From: Diogma glabrata
Taxonomy: Eukaryota > Arthropoda > Insecta > Diptera > Cylindrotomidae
Assembly: GCA_963693315.1 (NCBI GenBank)
Contig: OY856187.1
Location: forward strand, 387,547,685-387,611,684
Direction: 5' to 3'
Length of the DNA: 64,000 nt
This document shows, in pieces, positions 11,637 through 23,570 of this stretch (position 1 is the stretch's first letter; every line of letters begins with the position of its first letter). The notes below the pieces were generated by a model. That model worked only from the letters and a program-made list of their open reading frames with translations. It had not been told where the DNA came from and did not search any database. The position numbers and the translations under genes are program-made.

Positions 11637-11853
11637 TGTAGGACAGGATGGAGGGCGCTATTATAAAATTTAGAAAAAGATGGTTTGAATATATTTAGAT
11701 CACGTTTTATTATATCGCACTCGTATTTCATTGTTTACTACAAACTGAATATCAAAACTGACAGCCCAAAAACCAGCGCCATCTATTGTGTGTCGTTCCG
11801 ACTAAACATAACAAAATTCAAAAATGTTCGTTACAATTTTACTTAATACTACA
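11637..11853 (-). repeat. 3' LTR of the Gypsy element
   Basis: 217 bp, TG...CA bounded, nearly identical to 15778-15994. In the element's orientation this is the downstream LTR. Confidence 0.9.
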
Positions 11854-11973
11854 ATTCGGCCTCTCCTGACGATCCAATCGACCTCGATTGTCCTTCTTCG
11901 ACGTAAAACATATTAAACGCAGCGCATATGCTTTTGAACGGCCGTTGCGCCTGTTGGAAACCAGGAATATCTT

Positions 11974-12765
11974 CTACGACATATCTGTCCCCTTGGTAAA
12001 ACGTATGTTATTTGATACGGACCAGGATATTTTGGTATAAGTTTGTGATTTATACCAGCATCGGTAACCACATTTTTTAATTAAAACCAGATCGCCGACT
12101 ATATATTTTGGAGCCGCGATGCGTCTTCGATCAAAATTTTCTTTGTTTTTAAATTGATTTTTCTTAATGTTTTGACACATGTTTTGACGTATATTTCCAA
12201 AATTGCGATCGTTTATATTTTCGTTCTTTGTTTGAATAAATTCTTCAACTTCGTCATTCATTTGCCTTTGATTAAATCCGAAAAGTGCTTTCGCAGGCGT
12301 CGTTCCTATCGACCGGTTTATCGTATTATTAATGACAAATTCGGTGTCTTTTAGGACTAAATCCCATTGTTGTTTGTTATTTACTTCAGTCAATTTCGCT
12401 ATAATCGGCAAGATGGTGCGATTGTACCTCTCCGATTGACTGTTACTTTGAGGTGAAAATGCGGCGGTTAACCCGTGTCTGATTTTACGTTCGTTTAGAA
12501 ATTTCTCTAATAATTCGGATTTTAGACTAGTACCGCGGTCATTGATTAAGCGTTTCGGAACACTCAGTTGGTGGAAATAATTGTTTAGGTGTTTAATGAC
12601 GTCGTTTGAGTTCGTGGTTTTTGTCGCAAAAACACGAGTAAACTTGGTAAAGCCATCTACAACGATTAATATGTACTTATTGTGAAGGCTTGATTCAGCA
12701 AAGGGACCTAGATGGTCAATATGTATCGTATGGAAGGGTTCGTCAAATTTCTCAAATAAATTCAA
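11974..12765 (-). pseudogene. Gypsy integrase core and C-terminal domain
   Basis: This 263-codon open frame encodes the DD35E integrase core: Asp17 in HIDHLGP, Asp76 in LINDRGTS and Glu112 in PQSNSQSERYNR, with 35 residues between the last two. A C-terminal GDLVLIKK segment, the usual SH3-like fold start, follows near residue 220. The N-terminal HHCC zinc domain is missing because the frame starts just after the hairpin, and the C-terminus appears frameshifted (a Trp/Tyr-rich, non-family tail). The family enzyme inserts retrotransposon cDNA. This copy is probably non-functional. Confidence 0.88.
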
Positions 12766-12788
12766 ATATCCTTCTTTCTTAACGCATG

Positions 12789-12871
12789 ATTTTATACAGA
12801 AGTGTCTGAGTTGTCTATATTATCTATCTTCGGCTGATAATATAGACAACTTAGACACTTCTGTATAAAAT
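12789..12871. repeat. Near-perfect 35-bp hairpin where RNase H should be
   Basis: Arms 12789-12823 and 12837-12871 are complementary over 35 bases with one G/A mismatch, around a 13-base loop. It sits exactly between the RT tail and the integrase core, where RNase H and the integrase zinc domain are missing. Confidence 0.85.
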
Positions 12872-12891
12872 AATTCGTTTTATTTGTCATA

Positions 12892-13720
12892 TTATTCATA
12901 AATACAAAGAATAGGGTTTGAAATTAATTCTCCTTTCAGCGTTTGGAAAGCGTTAAATTCGTTCTTTTCGAATACAAAATTTACGTCATTTTTCGTCATA
13001 TCGTACAATGGCTTAGCTATAGAGGAATAGTCTTTGACAAAACGACTGAAATAACTAGTTAACCCGATAAAACGACGTACTTCATGCACGTTTCGAGGAA
13101 TTGTATAATCATTTATCACTATTACGTGCTGTTTATTTGGACGAATTTCATTTTCGCTCATGTTGTATCTGAGATATTCAATGTTGCGTTTGAAATATTT
13201 GCATTTTGAGGGGTGTACCTCGAGACAGTTTTGGTGTAACAAATCGAAAACTTGTTTAAGAACATCGAAGTGTTCGTCAACGGACTCTGTACAAACGAGT
13301 ATGTCGTCAATGTAGACAACTGCTTTTCCCGATAGAATCAGTTCTCTAAAAACTGTACTTACAAACCGTTAGAATACGGCCGGTGCGTTGCATAGACCGA
13401 AGGGTATTTTAAGGTATTCGTACTGACCGTCGGAGGTTATAAACGAAGTGTATCGTATTGATTCTTTGTTCACGTCAATGTGGTGAAAACCGTTCTAAAG
13501 ATCAATTAACGAAAATATTTTCTTCCCACGAAGTCTATCGATACAATGGTCGATTAAAAGTAAGGGAACCGATCTTTAATGGTGATTCGATTTAACTCTC
13601 GATAATCGACGCAGAGTCGAGGAGAACCGTTCATTTTACTAACTAGAAGGATTCGACTTGCATAATTGCTATCGCTTGGTCTTACAATTTTTTTTTTAAT
13701 AAATCGTCGACGATTACCTT
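12892..13720 (-). pseudogene. Gypsy reverse transcriptase, multiply interrupted
   Basis: On the - strand the palm region reads LPFGLCNAP near 13390, followed by an in-frame stop, then AVVYIDDILV near 13310 with the catalytic YIDD. The open tail (12892-13242, 116 codons) holds the thumb segment CLEVHPSKCKYF and the connection stretch RRFIGLTSYFSRFV and YDMTKN. Stops and frameshifts occur between 13243 and 13720. The downstream RNase H domain, expected next in Gypsy elements, is absent; the sequence runs instead into the hairpin at 12789-12871. Confidence 0.85.
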
Positions 13721-13723
13721 CTC

Positions 13724-14944
13724 TCAATCACGAATTGACAACCGTTGTGGGGTTGAATAAATGGGTTTATCCGACGTCAAGCGAATTGACATATCGTGTT
13801 TAATCATTGGCTCGTTTAATTTGTCTCGGCTTAAAAACTCATTCAATATTTCCATGAATTTTATTTCTATTTCGTAATCACGCGAGATTTCGTTTAAAAC
13901 GGGTCCGATATCAAACGTTTTCACAGGGGGTTCAATTTCGTAATCTACTCCTAATATTTCATCAAATAATAAAATATTACCTGTTTCCTGTACAGCCGAA
14001 CTTGGTTCAAATTTGATGACGTTGTTATTACCTTTTGATTCCAACTTAAAATTTAGCGTTGGATCTCGTATAAACGACCGACTAATTAGACAATCGACAT
14101 CAATTGTATCGTTAGGAACAACTAAAAATAAAATAGAAAAATGTTCAGCGTTAATCAAAATATTCGCATTTAGTTTTCCCAATATTTTCATTGGAGGGTT
14201 GTTGATTCCCTTGTGTCGTCCTTCTTCGTATTCTTCTAATTGCACTTCGGGTGGCACGTTCCTTTTCAATAAAAGATTGACCAAACTTCCTGTATCTACT
14301 ATTGCTTCTAGCTTCGTCTTCTTCGTATTACATCTATCTCGACGTTGTTGTTGTGGACAGTTCACTGAAAAATGTCCCGTTCCAAAACAGTTGTAGCAAA
14401 CATTTTCCTTTCTTGTGTTGACGTTTGGTTTGTTACGCTGCATATTCGTTTTGTTACTGCTTGTTAGTATATTTGTACTTTTCGCTGCGATGCCAATACT
14501 TGTATTTCTTGTGCTTTTATCGTTGAAATGTTGGTTGTCTTTTCGTGCGTTGTCGTTTGTATTAGGGTCTCCTACCGGTTTTGTACTAATACGCCATATG
14601 ATCTTTTGTCTCAATCGTTCTAGTATTGGAATAATATCTGATCGAAGATTTTCAGCAAACGTATAATCGTTTATACCATTTATGATATAATGAATCATCG
14701 TTGGTTCGGATACATTTGCGTGCGATCCCATCTCAATCATTTCGTAGTAATACGTCAAATAATCGGTATCTCTGTTACGTCGATAATTACGTAATCTTTC
14801 ATGTACTTCGACTTCACTCACAGTTGTTTTGAAATCCCTGATCAAGAGTTCTTTGAAATCATCTAGTGTTCTAAATTTACTCACGTTTGCGTTGAACCAT
14901 GATAATGCTGGACCTTTTAGCTTCCCGTGAACTGACAACAACAA
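13724..14944 (-). pseudogene. Gypsy Gag (C-terminal) and protease
   Basis: This 406-codon frame begins in the capsid-like region (GPALSWFNANV at residues 11-21, then helical Gag sequence), passes through a CCHC zinc knuckle (Cys183, Cys186, His191, Cys196) and reaches an aspartic protease with DTGS at 217-220 and the ILGKLNANI and VPNDTIDVDCLIS segments that follow it in Gypsy proteases. It ends at SIRD, just where the RT frame should begin. Gag and protease assemble and process the particle. The frame is open, but gag is broken upstream and RT downstream, so the element cannot make a full polyprotein. This copy is likely inactive. Confidence 0.85.
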
Positions 14945-14955
14945 TGCGCTATTGT

Positions 14956-15552
14956 TTACGCCATATGGATATTACAAATTGTTTCTAGTTTTTCGATGAA
15001 TCGTGTTGCTTTTATCGAAGTCGGCTTCAGTGGATCAAAATCAGGAATTGACTCGATGGTTTCTTTCACATTGTATTTTGGTGTTTTTATTGGTTGATAA
15101 TTGTTGGGTCCTAGCTCATTTCCATAATTAATTTGATAATCATTCATCAATGTACAAGCAGGCGTTTGTAGATTTTGACCGGTGACTGTTGACATTGGTG
15201 GGAAATTATTTGCTGACGCATAGGTAAACGGTGATATTTGGTGATGATTAACTGGATTGTAAACTGGTTAATTGTTTACAGCGTAACTCGTTTGTGGTTG
15301 GACGTTCAGCATTCGTACGTTCGAGTAAACTAAATTGTCATACCGCTCCCGCTCCGAAGTTACAGCAGCGTCGTTCGATGAAATTATTGGAATTATTCTG
15401 TTGCTCGATTCATACTTTGTGTTACAAAGTTCTTGGTCATTGGGTGATATTGTTTTACTGGCGTTCACAACATCAAGTGAGTCACTGGATTCACTATTAT
15501 TGTTGCCGGTGTGGTTTGTTGCACTCCGCCATGCATAACTCAAACGTTGCAC
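14956..15552 (-). pseudogene. Gypsy gag N-terminal region, interrupted
   Basis: Two segments in the same frame (15268-15552 and 14956-15195) are separated by stop codons. The second ends with a Gag-like stretch (FDPLKP, then FIEKLETICN) that continues in another frame into the downstream gag-pro ORF, so at least one stop and one frameshift separate the pieces. The family role is the structural protein of the virus-like particle. The assignment rests on position after the 5' LTR and on the continuation, not on a strong motif. Confidence 0.6.
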
Positions 15553-15777
15553 CAGTTTTCCCCGGATGTACTGAGGTTTCGTAGTTCAAGTTGTTTTTTT
15601 AGATGTTTTACGCTTAGGATATTGACAACATCCATCGTTCAGGAGTTCGTATACGTACTGGATCAATAATTTGTTTTTCTCCGGTTTTTGAGGTTATGTT
15701 GTGTTGAAAATGTTTTTTAATCGCTTCGAATATCGTTCTTTTTATTAAACTTTTATGTCATATCCCACTTCTGATAT

Positions 15778-15994
15778 TGTAGGATAGGATGGAGGGCGCT
15801 ATTATAATATTTAGAAAAAGATGGTTTGAATATATTTAGATAACGTTTTATTATATCGCACTCGTATTTCATTGTTTACTACAAACTGAATATCAAAACT
15901 GACAGCCCAAAAACCAGCGCCATCTATTGTGTGTCATTCCGACTAAACATAACAAAATTCAAAAATGTTCGTTAGAATTTTACTTAATACTACA
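15778..15994 (-). repeat. 5' LTR of the Gypsy element
   Basis: 217 bp, the same length as its partner. Just inside it the - strand reads ATATCAGAAGTGGGAT, the place expected for the primer-binding site. I could not assign a tRNA primer. Confidence 0.9.
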
Positions 15995-16639
15995 AGTTCA
16001 TACATGAAAAATTATATTATCTGGAATTCGACAAAGACTTCACACTTTTCGACTCATATTTTCGTCGTTCGTTTCAACTCCAGTTGGGTGGTGGACATTG
16101 AATCACAATGGATTTACTAAATGGATTCACTGTTTCATAATTTATTATTGAATGACTCAAATGATATAAATAAAATTTAATTTCAGATTGTCGTGACGGC
16201 AAATGGGGCTCAAGAATGTCAAACTCAAATTATATCTCGACGCTTACTTTTTAAATGCAGATATTTGTTGGTTTGTAGATATTTAATACTTCAAAACCGT
16301 AGTTAGATAATTTTATCCGTAAGTTTTGTTTTATCCTTTCTTCTTTTTTCACAACGTAACTACTCGGCGTCTTTAAAAGAAAAGAAAAACTGTTTGATTG
16401 ATTTTTTCGCGCAAAGAATTTTGACATAAATTTAATTTAAATTCAGTGGCTACTACCAAACGTAAACAAGGACACAAATTGAGTTCTATACTATATTTGT
16501 AGCTGATATTATTTTGTGTTATCAACACGTGTCTCTTGGTATTTTAGGTTATTTGATATTTTTTGTGATTTAAAAACAATCTAAAATATTTCGTTTTCAA
16601 ATATCATGATAATAAATAATGTTCTAAAGGTCAGTCATT

Positions 16640-17120
16640 TATTATATAACGAAAATCATATAATCTAATAAAAATTTAAATGGAACCAGTCATTTTAGAA
16701 AATGTTAAACTACTTTTTCACTCTCCATTTTTTTATTCTTTATTTATTAGTCTTGTCATTAAATAAATTTTTTTTCGCTTCGTTTTTTATTATTCATGAA
16801 ATATGCGGCTAACGTTTGTGTACACATATCGCTACCTTGGAAGAATAGCAGCCCCTCTCGGAAAATAGAAATTTTGAGAAAATGAAAATGTGACGTTGTT
16901 GAGGCGAAGAATATGGAAAGTTTCAAATTTTGAAAAGCGACATAAGTGCCACCTACAGTTTTTCGAGTGATGTGGCACTTTGTGACACATTGTGACACTT
17001 TACCACATAATTTGATGATATTACGATCATTTTATGCAGAAAAGTCAATATTCATAATTTTTGAGTTGTGCCGGTATTCATCCAATGTAGCGATATTGTG
17101 CTAAGGCATTTTACGACATG
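16640..17120 (+). repeat. Host repeat, copy interrupted by a small transposon
   Basis: The left part (16640-16829) and right part (17097-17120, GTGCTAAGGCATTTT) together match the repeat at 10735-10950. The interruption is the element at 16830-17092. Confidence 0.75.
16830..17092. mobile_element. 263-bp MITE with TIR CGCTACmTTGGA
   Basis: The left end reads CGCTACCTTGGA and the right end is its complement, TCCAATGTAGCG, with one mismatch. ATAT flanks both sides (16826-16829, 17093-17096). The related sequence near 10925 reads through without the insert, so this is a real insertion. The duplication could be TA within ATAT. No ORF covers it. Confidence 0.75.
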
Positions 17121-17477
17121 TTTAAATGCAAATTTAAACCAATTGTTTTTCGAACCTTTCACGAAAATTTGAAAAAATTAGGTGTGCTTTTTGTATAATA
17201 ACCTAGATGACAATATATTTAAGGCTTGATGGCTACGCTAAGATGCTCATAACGTTCAAAATAAATGCTAAAATTTATCGTTTATATTTTCAAAAGTAAA
17301 GTGGGTGGACCTGAATAACAGCAGATACTTTAAATAAAATCGAAAAATTTTTCAACCCTTAGTACCACTTCTCTACAAATTTTTTTTTATTTTGAAGATA
17401 AGCGTTCCGTTACAGATTTCATTTAACTTTCATTATGTTCCAGAAAAGGTGCCGTGAATAACACATTTTTGTGATTT

Positions 17478-18830
17478 TTAGGATTCCGTACTTTGCATAA
17501 GTAAAAACGGTAGCGTATTGGTGAGACTTCGGTGTCCGTCCGAATTTCTACATAATCAATTTACTCACAAACTATAAGTGATATCAACTTGAAATTTTCT
17601 AGACTTATTAAATGTGTTTTTCCACACCTTGTAATAGCAAAAAAATTTCCAATATTTGTATTTATCTATATTTTATGGACATTAGACTGGTCGTTAAAAG
17701 CTAGGTCGTTAAAAACTAAATTTTGGTTAAAACCAAAGACACCTCCTAGAAAAATTCTTAGTGGTCAAAAAACCACAACGGCGTTATTTTTTTTTTTTTT
17801 TTAAATCAAAAGAACACGTGCCGCAAAATCATCGAAGTTTATTTTTTGATAAAATTGTTAATATCTCATAACATATGCAGATGTCAAAAAAAATCACATA
17901 ATCATTTTTGTAGGAAATTTAATTTTCTACAAAATAGATCTAAGTCATTTTTTTCCTAAAGCCTATATTTCTGAAGATATTTTCAAATAAAACTTGAAAT
18001 TCTTCGAAACTCGTAAAACCAAATAATGAAAATTTCGACGAAAAAGTAATAATTTTGATTTTTTGTCACGATTATTTTTTTTTACATTTTATTCTATAGC
18101 ATAAGAAGAAAATTAGGACTTTTTCGCCATCTTTATTTTTTATGTTTTTTAAAAATTACGAAAACTTACAAGTTCATTTTCAAAACATCATGAGAACTAT
18201 ACGGTTTCGGGAAAAAATGACTCGGACCTTTTTTGTAGAGAATTAAATTTCCTACAAAAATTATTCTCTGATTTTTTTTGACATCTACATATCTTATGCG
18301 ATATTTGAAAAAATCTACGAATTTTTCAAAAAATCAACTTCGACGATTTGGCGGCACGTGTTCTTTTGATTTAAAAAAAAAAAATAGTGCCATTGTGGTT
18401 TTTTGACCGCAAAGAATTTTTCTGGGGGGGGTCTCGGAAAATTTAGTTTTTAACGACCAGTCTAATGGACATAGATAAGGAGATAGTAAAACAAAAGTTG
18501 TTTTTAAGGAATCGAGTTTGGTCTAGAAAAATCGAAAAATATGGAAGTATTTCAAAAAAAAATTTCATTGAATTTGCGACTGCTTAGTTTTTGAATTATT
18601 AACAAAAACTAGTGGTGTTTTTTACCCCTGCCCCCTCCCCCTCAACTTCGAATATTAAAAAAGAAAAAATTTAAAAAAAATTCATTTTGCTAAATCGATA
18701 CTAATTTTTTTTACTAGTTTATAATTTCAAATAAACGTGAAACTATACTAACAAAAACTGTTTGTCTCTGAAATATTGTATACACGGAACCCTCAGCGAG
18801 CGAATTATATTCGCACTTGCCTGACTTTTT
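17478..18830. repeat. Remnant of a repeat with GATTCCGTA/ACGGAACC ends
   Basis: The left part reads TTTTAGGATTCCGTACTTTG, then a GTCCGTCCG segment; the right part reads ACACGGAACCCTC, then GCACTTGCCTGACT. I recall this arrangement of complementary ends as a common dispersed insect repeat, but the family is not confirmed. A second element (17683-18464) lies inside it. Confidence 0.4.
17683..18464. mobile_element. 782-bp inverted-repeat element with 8-bp target duplication
   Basis: The element starts TAGACTGGTCGTTAAAA and ends with the complement TTTTTAACGACCAGTCTA; complementarity extends inward for a few hundred bases with gaps (CACGTG segments, poly-T/poly-A, and shared TTTGTAG and ACAAAAATtA blocks). 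The octamer ATGGACAT flanks both sides (17675-17682 and 18465-18472). An 8-bp duplication fits the hAT or P superfamilies. No transposase is encoded, so it is non-autonomous. Confidence 0.8.
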
Positions 18831-19504
18831 TTTATCATTCTTATAGGTGTCTAGGAACATCATTAAACAAACATTGTTTTTACTATCTCGGTGTTTTAAA
18901 ATTATAGGAACAAATGTTTAATGTGTTCAGTTCAAACAAATCTTTTCACTAGCAGTATTACGATAACGAAAATATTTAATTTATAAAACGTGTTCCCAAA
19001 AGATTAAAACAAAAATAATTATAATAAACAAATCTTAGAGTTACAGATATTGTTGTCAGGGTACGGTTTGCATTCGTCATTTTACGCAAGATTTCACAAG
19101 GTTCTTATTCAATAAATATTATTGTGATTAACATATACCTAATTGTTTTATATAAGGCTAAATGAGATAACAACCAGAACATTGTTTTGATCCACTTCCA
19201 CTTTTTTTCAAAGCGCCATTATATTCAAAACAAAAGTAAATACGTAAATAGCTAAAAAAAATTAATAATAATAAACAATCCGATTCACATAAAACAGAGA
19301 ACAAAATCAAAATTAATTTATTTGAACTTAAGCCTTACAAGGAAAACACAGTTGATTCACAACTTTATAAAATATTTTCTTTTTCTACAGATCAATTCAA
19401 CAAAATTCAAACCGACTTATGATTTTATGTTGAGCAGATCAAAAAATTTAATTAAATAAAAAAAAAAATAATAATAAAATCAAGTTTAGTGAAGTGAACG
19501 AACA
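18831..19504. other. Upstream region of the glycosidase gene
   Basis: AT-rich with no ORF. It presumably holds the promoter and 5' UTR of the gene starting at 19505. I cannot point to a convincing TATA box among many AT-rich candidates. Confidence 0.4.
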
Positions 19505-21818
19505 ATGTCGAAGTTACGGTGTGCAATTTTTTTGAATTTAATATTCAACTGGAATAATTTAATAATTGGATCTCCGCTGGAATCGGAATTTATGAGTACA
19601 CCGTCACCTTTAGAAAATGAGGGAAAATTAGTATTTCCTAAAAATTTTACATTCGGTGCAGCAACAGCAGCTTATCAAATTGAAGGAGCATGGAACTTAG
19701 ATGGTATGCCAAGATTTTGAATAAAGTGAAAGTGGATTTTGTGATAATTTATTTATTTTTTCTAATCAAAATAAAGGAAAAGGAGAGAATATTTGGGATA
19801 CATTGACACATACCCGTGCTCAATTAATTGATGATCATTCATCTGGTGATGTTGCAGCAGATTCATATCACTTCTTTGAGGATGATTTAAGAGCAATAAA
19901 AGAAATGGGATTAGATTTCTATCGACTTTCTATATCATGGAACAGAATTTTATCTGATGGATCATTATCATCAATAAACGCAAAGGGAATTGAGTATTAC
20001 AATTATGTGATAAATCGATTATTAGAAAACGGAATTGAACCAGTGGTTACAATGTATCATTATGATTTACCTCAAAGTATTCAAGATTTGGGAGGATTTA
20101 CAAATACAGTATTGGTAGAATATTTCCGACAATATGCAAAAGTTTTGTTCAAAACCTTTGGTGATCGTGTAAGTTCAGTTTATATTTAAAGTTTCAGTCA
20201 AAGTTTATGATTTTATTGTGTTAATATTGGCAGGTTAAAACATGGATAACATTTAACGAGCCCCTGGATTTTTGTGTTGATGGATATGGAATTGGTCGTA
20301 TTGCACCAAATATTAAAGTTGGAGGAAGAGCAGAGTATTTATGCGGATATACCGTGTTACTAGCACATGCTGCAGCCTATCATGTATATCAAAACGAATT
20401 CGCTAACAAATATCATGGAAAAATTGGAATTACACTTAGCAGCCGATATTTTATTGCAAAAGAAGCTAATGATGCAGAAGCAGCTGATATTGGAATGCAA
20501 TTCGGTTTGGGATGGTTTGCACATCCTTTATTCGTCGGGGATTATCCAAAAGTTATGATCGATAGAATCGCAACGAATAGCATAAATGAAAATCTTGTAC
20601 AATCAAGATTACCAGAATTTACAGAAGCAGAAAAACGGTCAATTTATGGATCAGCGGATTTTATTGGATTGAATTACTATACAACACGTTATGCAGTAAC
20701 TTCAAATAAAACTGCAACCCAAAAACCATCTTGGGAGGATGATAGTAATATTGATACCTTTGGAGATCCAGATTGGCCTCTTGGAAAAGCGTTCTGGATT
20801 TATTCATATCCAACTGGATTAAGACTTTTATTAAAGTAATAATTTTTTATGATTTGTATTTAACATATTTTTTAAACAAATTTTTTCGTTTAGTTTCATA
20901 CGCACAAATTACGGTAATCCAGATGTTCTTATAACAGAAAATGGATGGTCTGATGATGGCCAACTAAACGATGAAGGAAGAGTAACATACTTAAAGGTAA
21001 ATAAATATTACAACTATTTGAAACATAAACAAAAAAAATGTTGATGGGTGTGCTTACCAAAAAAAGGCAACAATAGATTAAAATGAAAACAAAATTATCA
21101 TTCCGGTTCTATATTATGTATTAGATTTCACATAACAATATCTAATCTACGAAAACATGTTATCAATTTATTTGATTTAATTTCTGTTTATTTATGCAAG
21201 ATTGTAGTCACGATTTTCAACTTTGGGTTGTTTACATGTGCAGGTTTTTATTATCGATTGAGTTCAATTACTACTGAGGTGGACTCGCTATATTGATAAT
21301 ACAAGTCATTTCAAAGTTCAATTGCATACCGACTTAAAATGGAAAAATACTAAGAGATAAAGTTTATTATTATTGAAAGTCTATTTATAAATGGAAAATT
21401 TTTTTATAGGATTACCCTGACTGAAATTAGTGCTTAAAATTTTAATGATAACAAAAACATATGAGAAAATTGATAAAAATATAATTAATTAATTCAATAT
21501 TTTGTAATTGTTTTTTATTTTGTCTATAGGATCATTTAAAAGCAGTTCTACAAGCATTAGTTATTGATAAATGTAATGTTGTTGGTTATGCACATTGGAG
21601 TTTGATTGACAATTTTGAATGGATGAGAGGATATACGTGAGTATTAATTTACATAATCATTTTCGAATCTTAATTTTAATTCTTATTATTCTTTTTAATT
21701 TAGAGAGAAATTTGGATTATATCAAGTTGATTTCAGTAGTCCAAACAAAACTAGAACAGCAAAAGAATCATCAAAAGTGTATAGAGATATAATTAAAACA
21801 CGACATATCCCAGTATAA
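19505..21818 (+). CDS. Family-1 glycoside hydrolase (beta-glucosidase/myrosinase-like), secreted
   Basis: Six exons: 19505-19703, 19777-20168, 20234-20835, 20894-20996, 21530-21636 and 21704-21818. All introns are GT-AG and the joined frame is 505 codons, normal for GH1. The enzyme hydrolyses beta-glycosidic bonds with retention of configuration; the substrate cannot be read from sequence. The N-terminus is hydrophobic and looks like a signal peptide. [20 protein letters not shown] is the GH1 N-terminal signature. The acid/base Glu206 lies in TFNEP and the nucleophile Glu413 in [15 protein letters not shown] near residue 455 is the conserved aglycone-side motif. Introns 1, 2, 3 and 5 are 58-73 bp; intron 4 is 533 bp. 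The start is chosen for the signal peptide and the lack of an upstream in-frame Met. In insects such genes serve digestion or detoxification, and some became myrosinases. Confidence 0.95.
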
Positions 21819-21839
21819 AAAACCAAGTGATTAGTTATT

Positions 21840-22849
21840 TAATAGTTTAAGCGATATTTATTTATAAATAGAAGTGAATTGATGATGTAGTATTTAAATA
21901 TTAAATAATAGGTAGAATTAAAATTATAATAATAATAAATTATTATTTAAAACGTTAACATAAATTTTTATTGAGTTCAGAACTTGACTTTGAACAATCA
22001 AATACTTGGTTATACGCTTTATTGCATGGAAATAAAAATAAATCAGTCAAGTGGGAATGGAATTTTCTAGATAATAGTTATGGAAAAATGTTGTATTACT
22101 ATTACTATAGGTAACATTTTCTTCAAAAGTATAAAATCAGCGAATATGCTTGTCACAATTGAATGATTCCGCTAGAGTTGAGAACCATGTTTTCATTCTT
22201 ATGTGTTTTAGTGCGCTAAATTTAAATTTTTTAAGTGAGAGCTAAATCATGACATGCAGGACCAATCATGATGAGGGATTCTGATTCGTATAAAGATCAA
22301 GAAAGTTTTTTTTGTGAAGCTGTCACACTCCCGTTAAAAAAATTATTTTGATCTGAAGACAAAATCCATGTGTTCCTATATTTATTTTGATGCATTGAAT
22401 CCTAAATAAAGACTTGGTTCTGTATGTCTCGGTTAGGTCCAAATTAAAATCCTCAAGAGAGCTACAACGTGGATACAGTGTAATGAAGGTAATATAAATT
22501 TAAGTTTATTAGGAATTTTTGAGATCAAATAAACTCAAGTAAGTAAGGAAATAATTGAAATTCAAAGGTATAGTTGGAAGTTTCTCAGATAAAAACTCCA
22601 TTTCTCATTTTACGTGTTTCGGATGAATTCGAACCTTTCTCTTCAGTGCCATGTTCGAATTCATTAGCAGACGCCCTGTCAATTACGCTACTGAGGCGAT
22701 GACTATTTCGAAGTTTAAACTTCACCATCGCTTAAGTGAGAATTTTGCATTAAATAAATTTATGTCTTTTGTTCCAATAAAATCTAACATGCCATAAACA
22801 TCAAATTAACTATAAAGATACGTACCAGTTTTGTTCTAAAAAAATGCCC
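21840..22849. other. Intergenic sequence, nothing recognised
   Basis: No ORF above 60 codons and no clear inverted-repeat element. The segment is moderately AT-rich and leads into the Jockey relic. Confidence 0.4.
22031..22036 (+). promoter_or_regulatory. Candidate polyadenylation signal of the glycosidase
   Basis: AATAAA about 210 bases after the stop codon. Several AT-rich variants lie nearer, so this is only a candidate. Confidence 0.3.
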
Positions 22850-23530
22850 CAAACTACGATTTAATCGATAGTGAAATTGTTAAAATACTACCTGATAAAG
22901 GTATGCGCAAAATATCATTAATGCACATTCCCATTAAGTATATGTACCGATGCAATGGAAAGTAGCAGAAGTTGTTATGATTATATGAAACCAAATAAAT
23001 CACCAAATGAAAAAACTCGTTATACAGACCGATATCCTTACTCCTAACGATATTGAAGCTTTTTGAAAAACTTTTTCTTAAAAGACTTAAACCAATAATA
23101 GAAAGTAGCAACCTGATATTCTCGCATCAATAAACCTTATCCAACCTTATACGTACCCTCTACAACCGAACAAGTGAAGAAACGATTGAAGGCAATGGGA
23201 GATGCTGCACAGTTTTTCTTGATGTCACTCAAGTTTTTGATAAATTTTGGCATATAGCGTGGCTTGTGGCTTAAAATCTAAATTGCATAGGGATTTGCCC
23301 AAAGATTTTTATGAAAGTTTCAGCTCTATTTGGACGACCACGGCTTTAGAGTCAAATATAATTATAGTTATTCTACATTGAAAAAGATTGATACAGGAGT
23401 TCCACAGGGTAGCGTTCTAGGGCCAGAATTTTGCCTGCTATGCAAAAGAGAATTGCCTAGCCTAAGCAAAACAACTATTGCAACTATTGCAGATGATAAC
23501 GAAATTTTGACCACCGGAAAACCGTGAACT
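22850..23530 (+). pseudogene. Jockey-clade LINE reverse transcriptase relic
   Basis: Across shifting frames the + strand encodes successive Jockey RT motifs. PMQWKVAEVVMI lies near 22950, LKLFEKLFLKRLKPIIESSN near 23055-23110, a short FLDVTQAFDKxWH-like stretch near 23215-23260, and an open frame (23330-23527) with TGVPQGSVLGP followed by a broken FADD region reading IADDNE. The order and spacing match a LINE palm domain. At least four frameshifts and stops make it dead. No endonuclease or 3' end was found. Confidence 0.8.
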
Positions 23531-23570
23531 AGCTACACTACTAATATCTTATATATCTTATCTTATCTCA

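Larger units (their letters stand above)
11637..15994 (-). mobile_element. Ty3/Gypsy LTR retrotransposon, defective
   Basis: A 4358-bp element with two 217-bp LTRs beginning TGTAG and ending CTACA, read on the - strand. The internal gene order is gag, CCHC, protease, RT and integrase, with RT before IN as in Ty3/Gypsy. A purine-rich tract (AGGAGAGGCCGAAT on the - strand) abuts the 3' LTR. The flanking four bases are CGTT on the left and AGTT on the right, compatible with a 4-bp duplication carrying one mutation. The LTRs differ at roughly five positions. All coding regions carry stops or frameshifts, and RNase H has been lost at a hairpin. Confidence 0.88.

Noticed and set aside
13724..14944. 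Antisense + strand ORFs inside the Gypsy gag-protease region (14013-14396, 14415-14666)
   Set aside because: They are shadows of the - strand frame, which carries CCHC and DTGS motifs.
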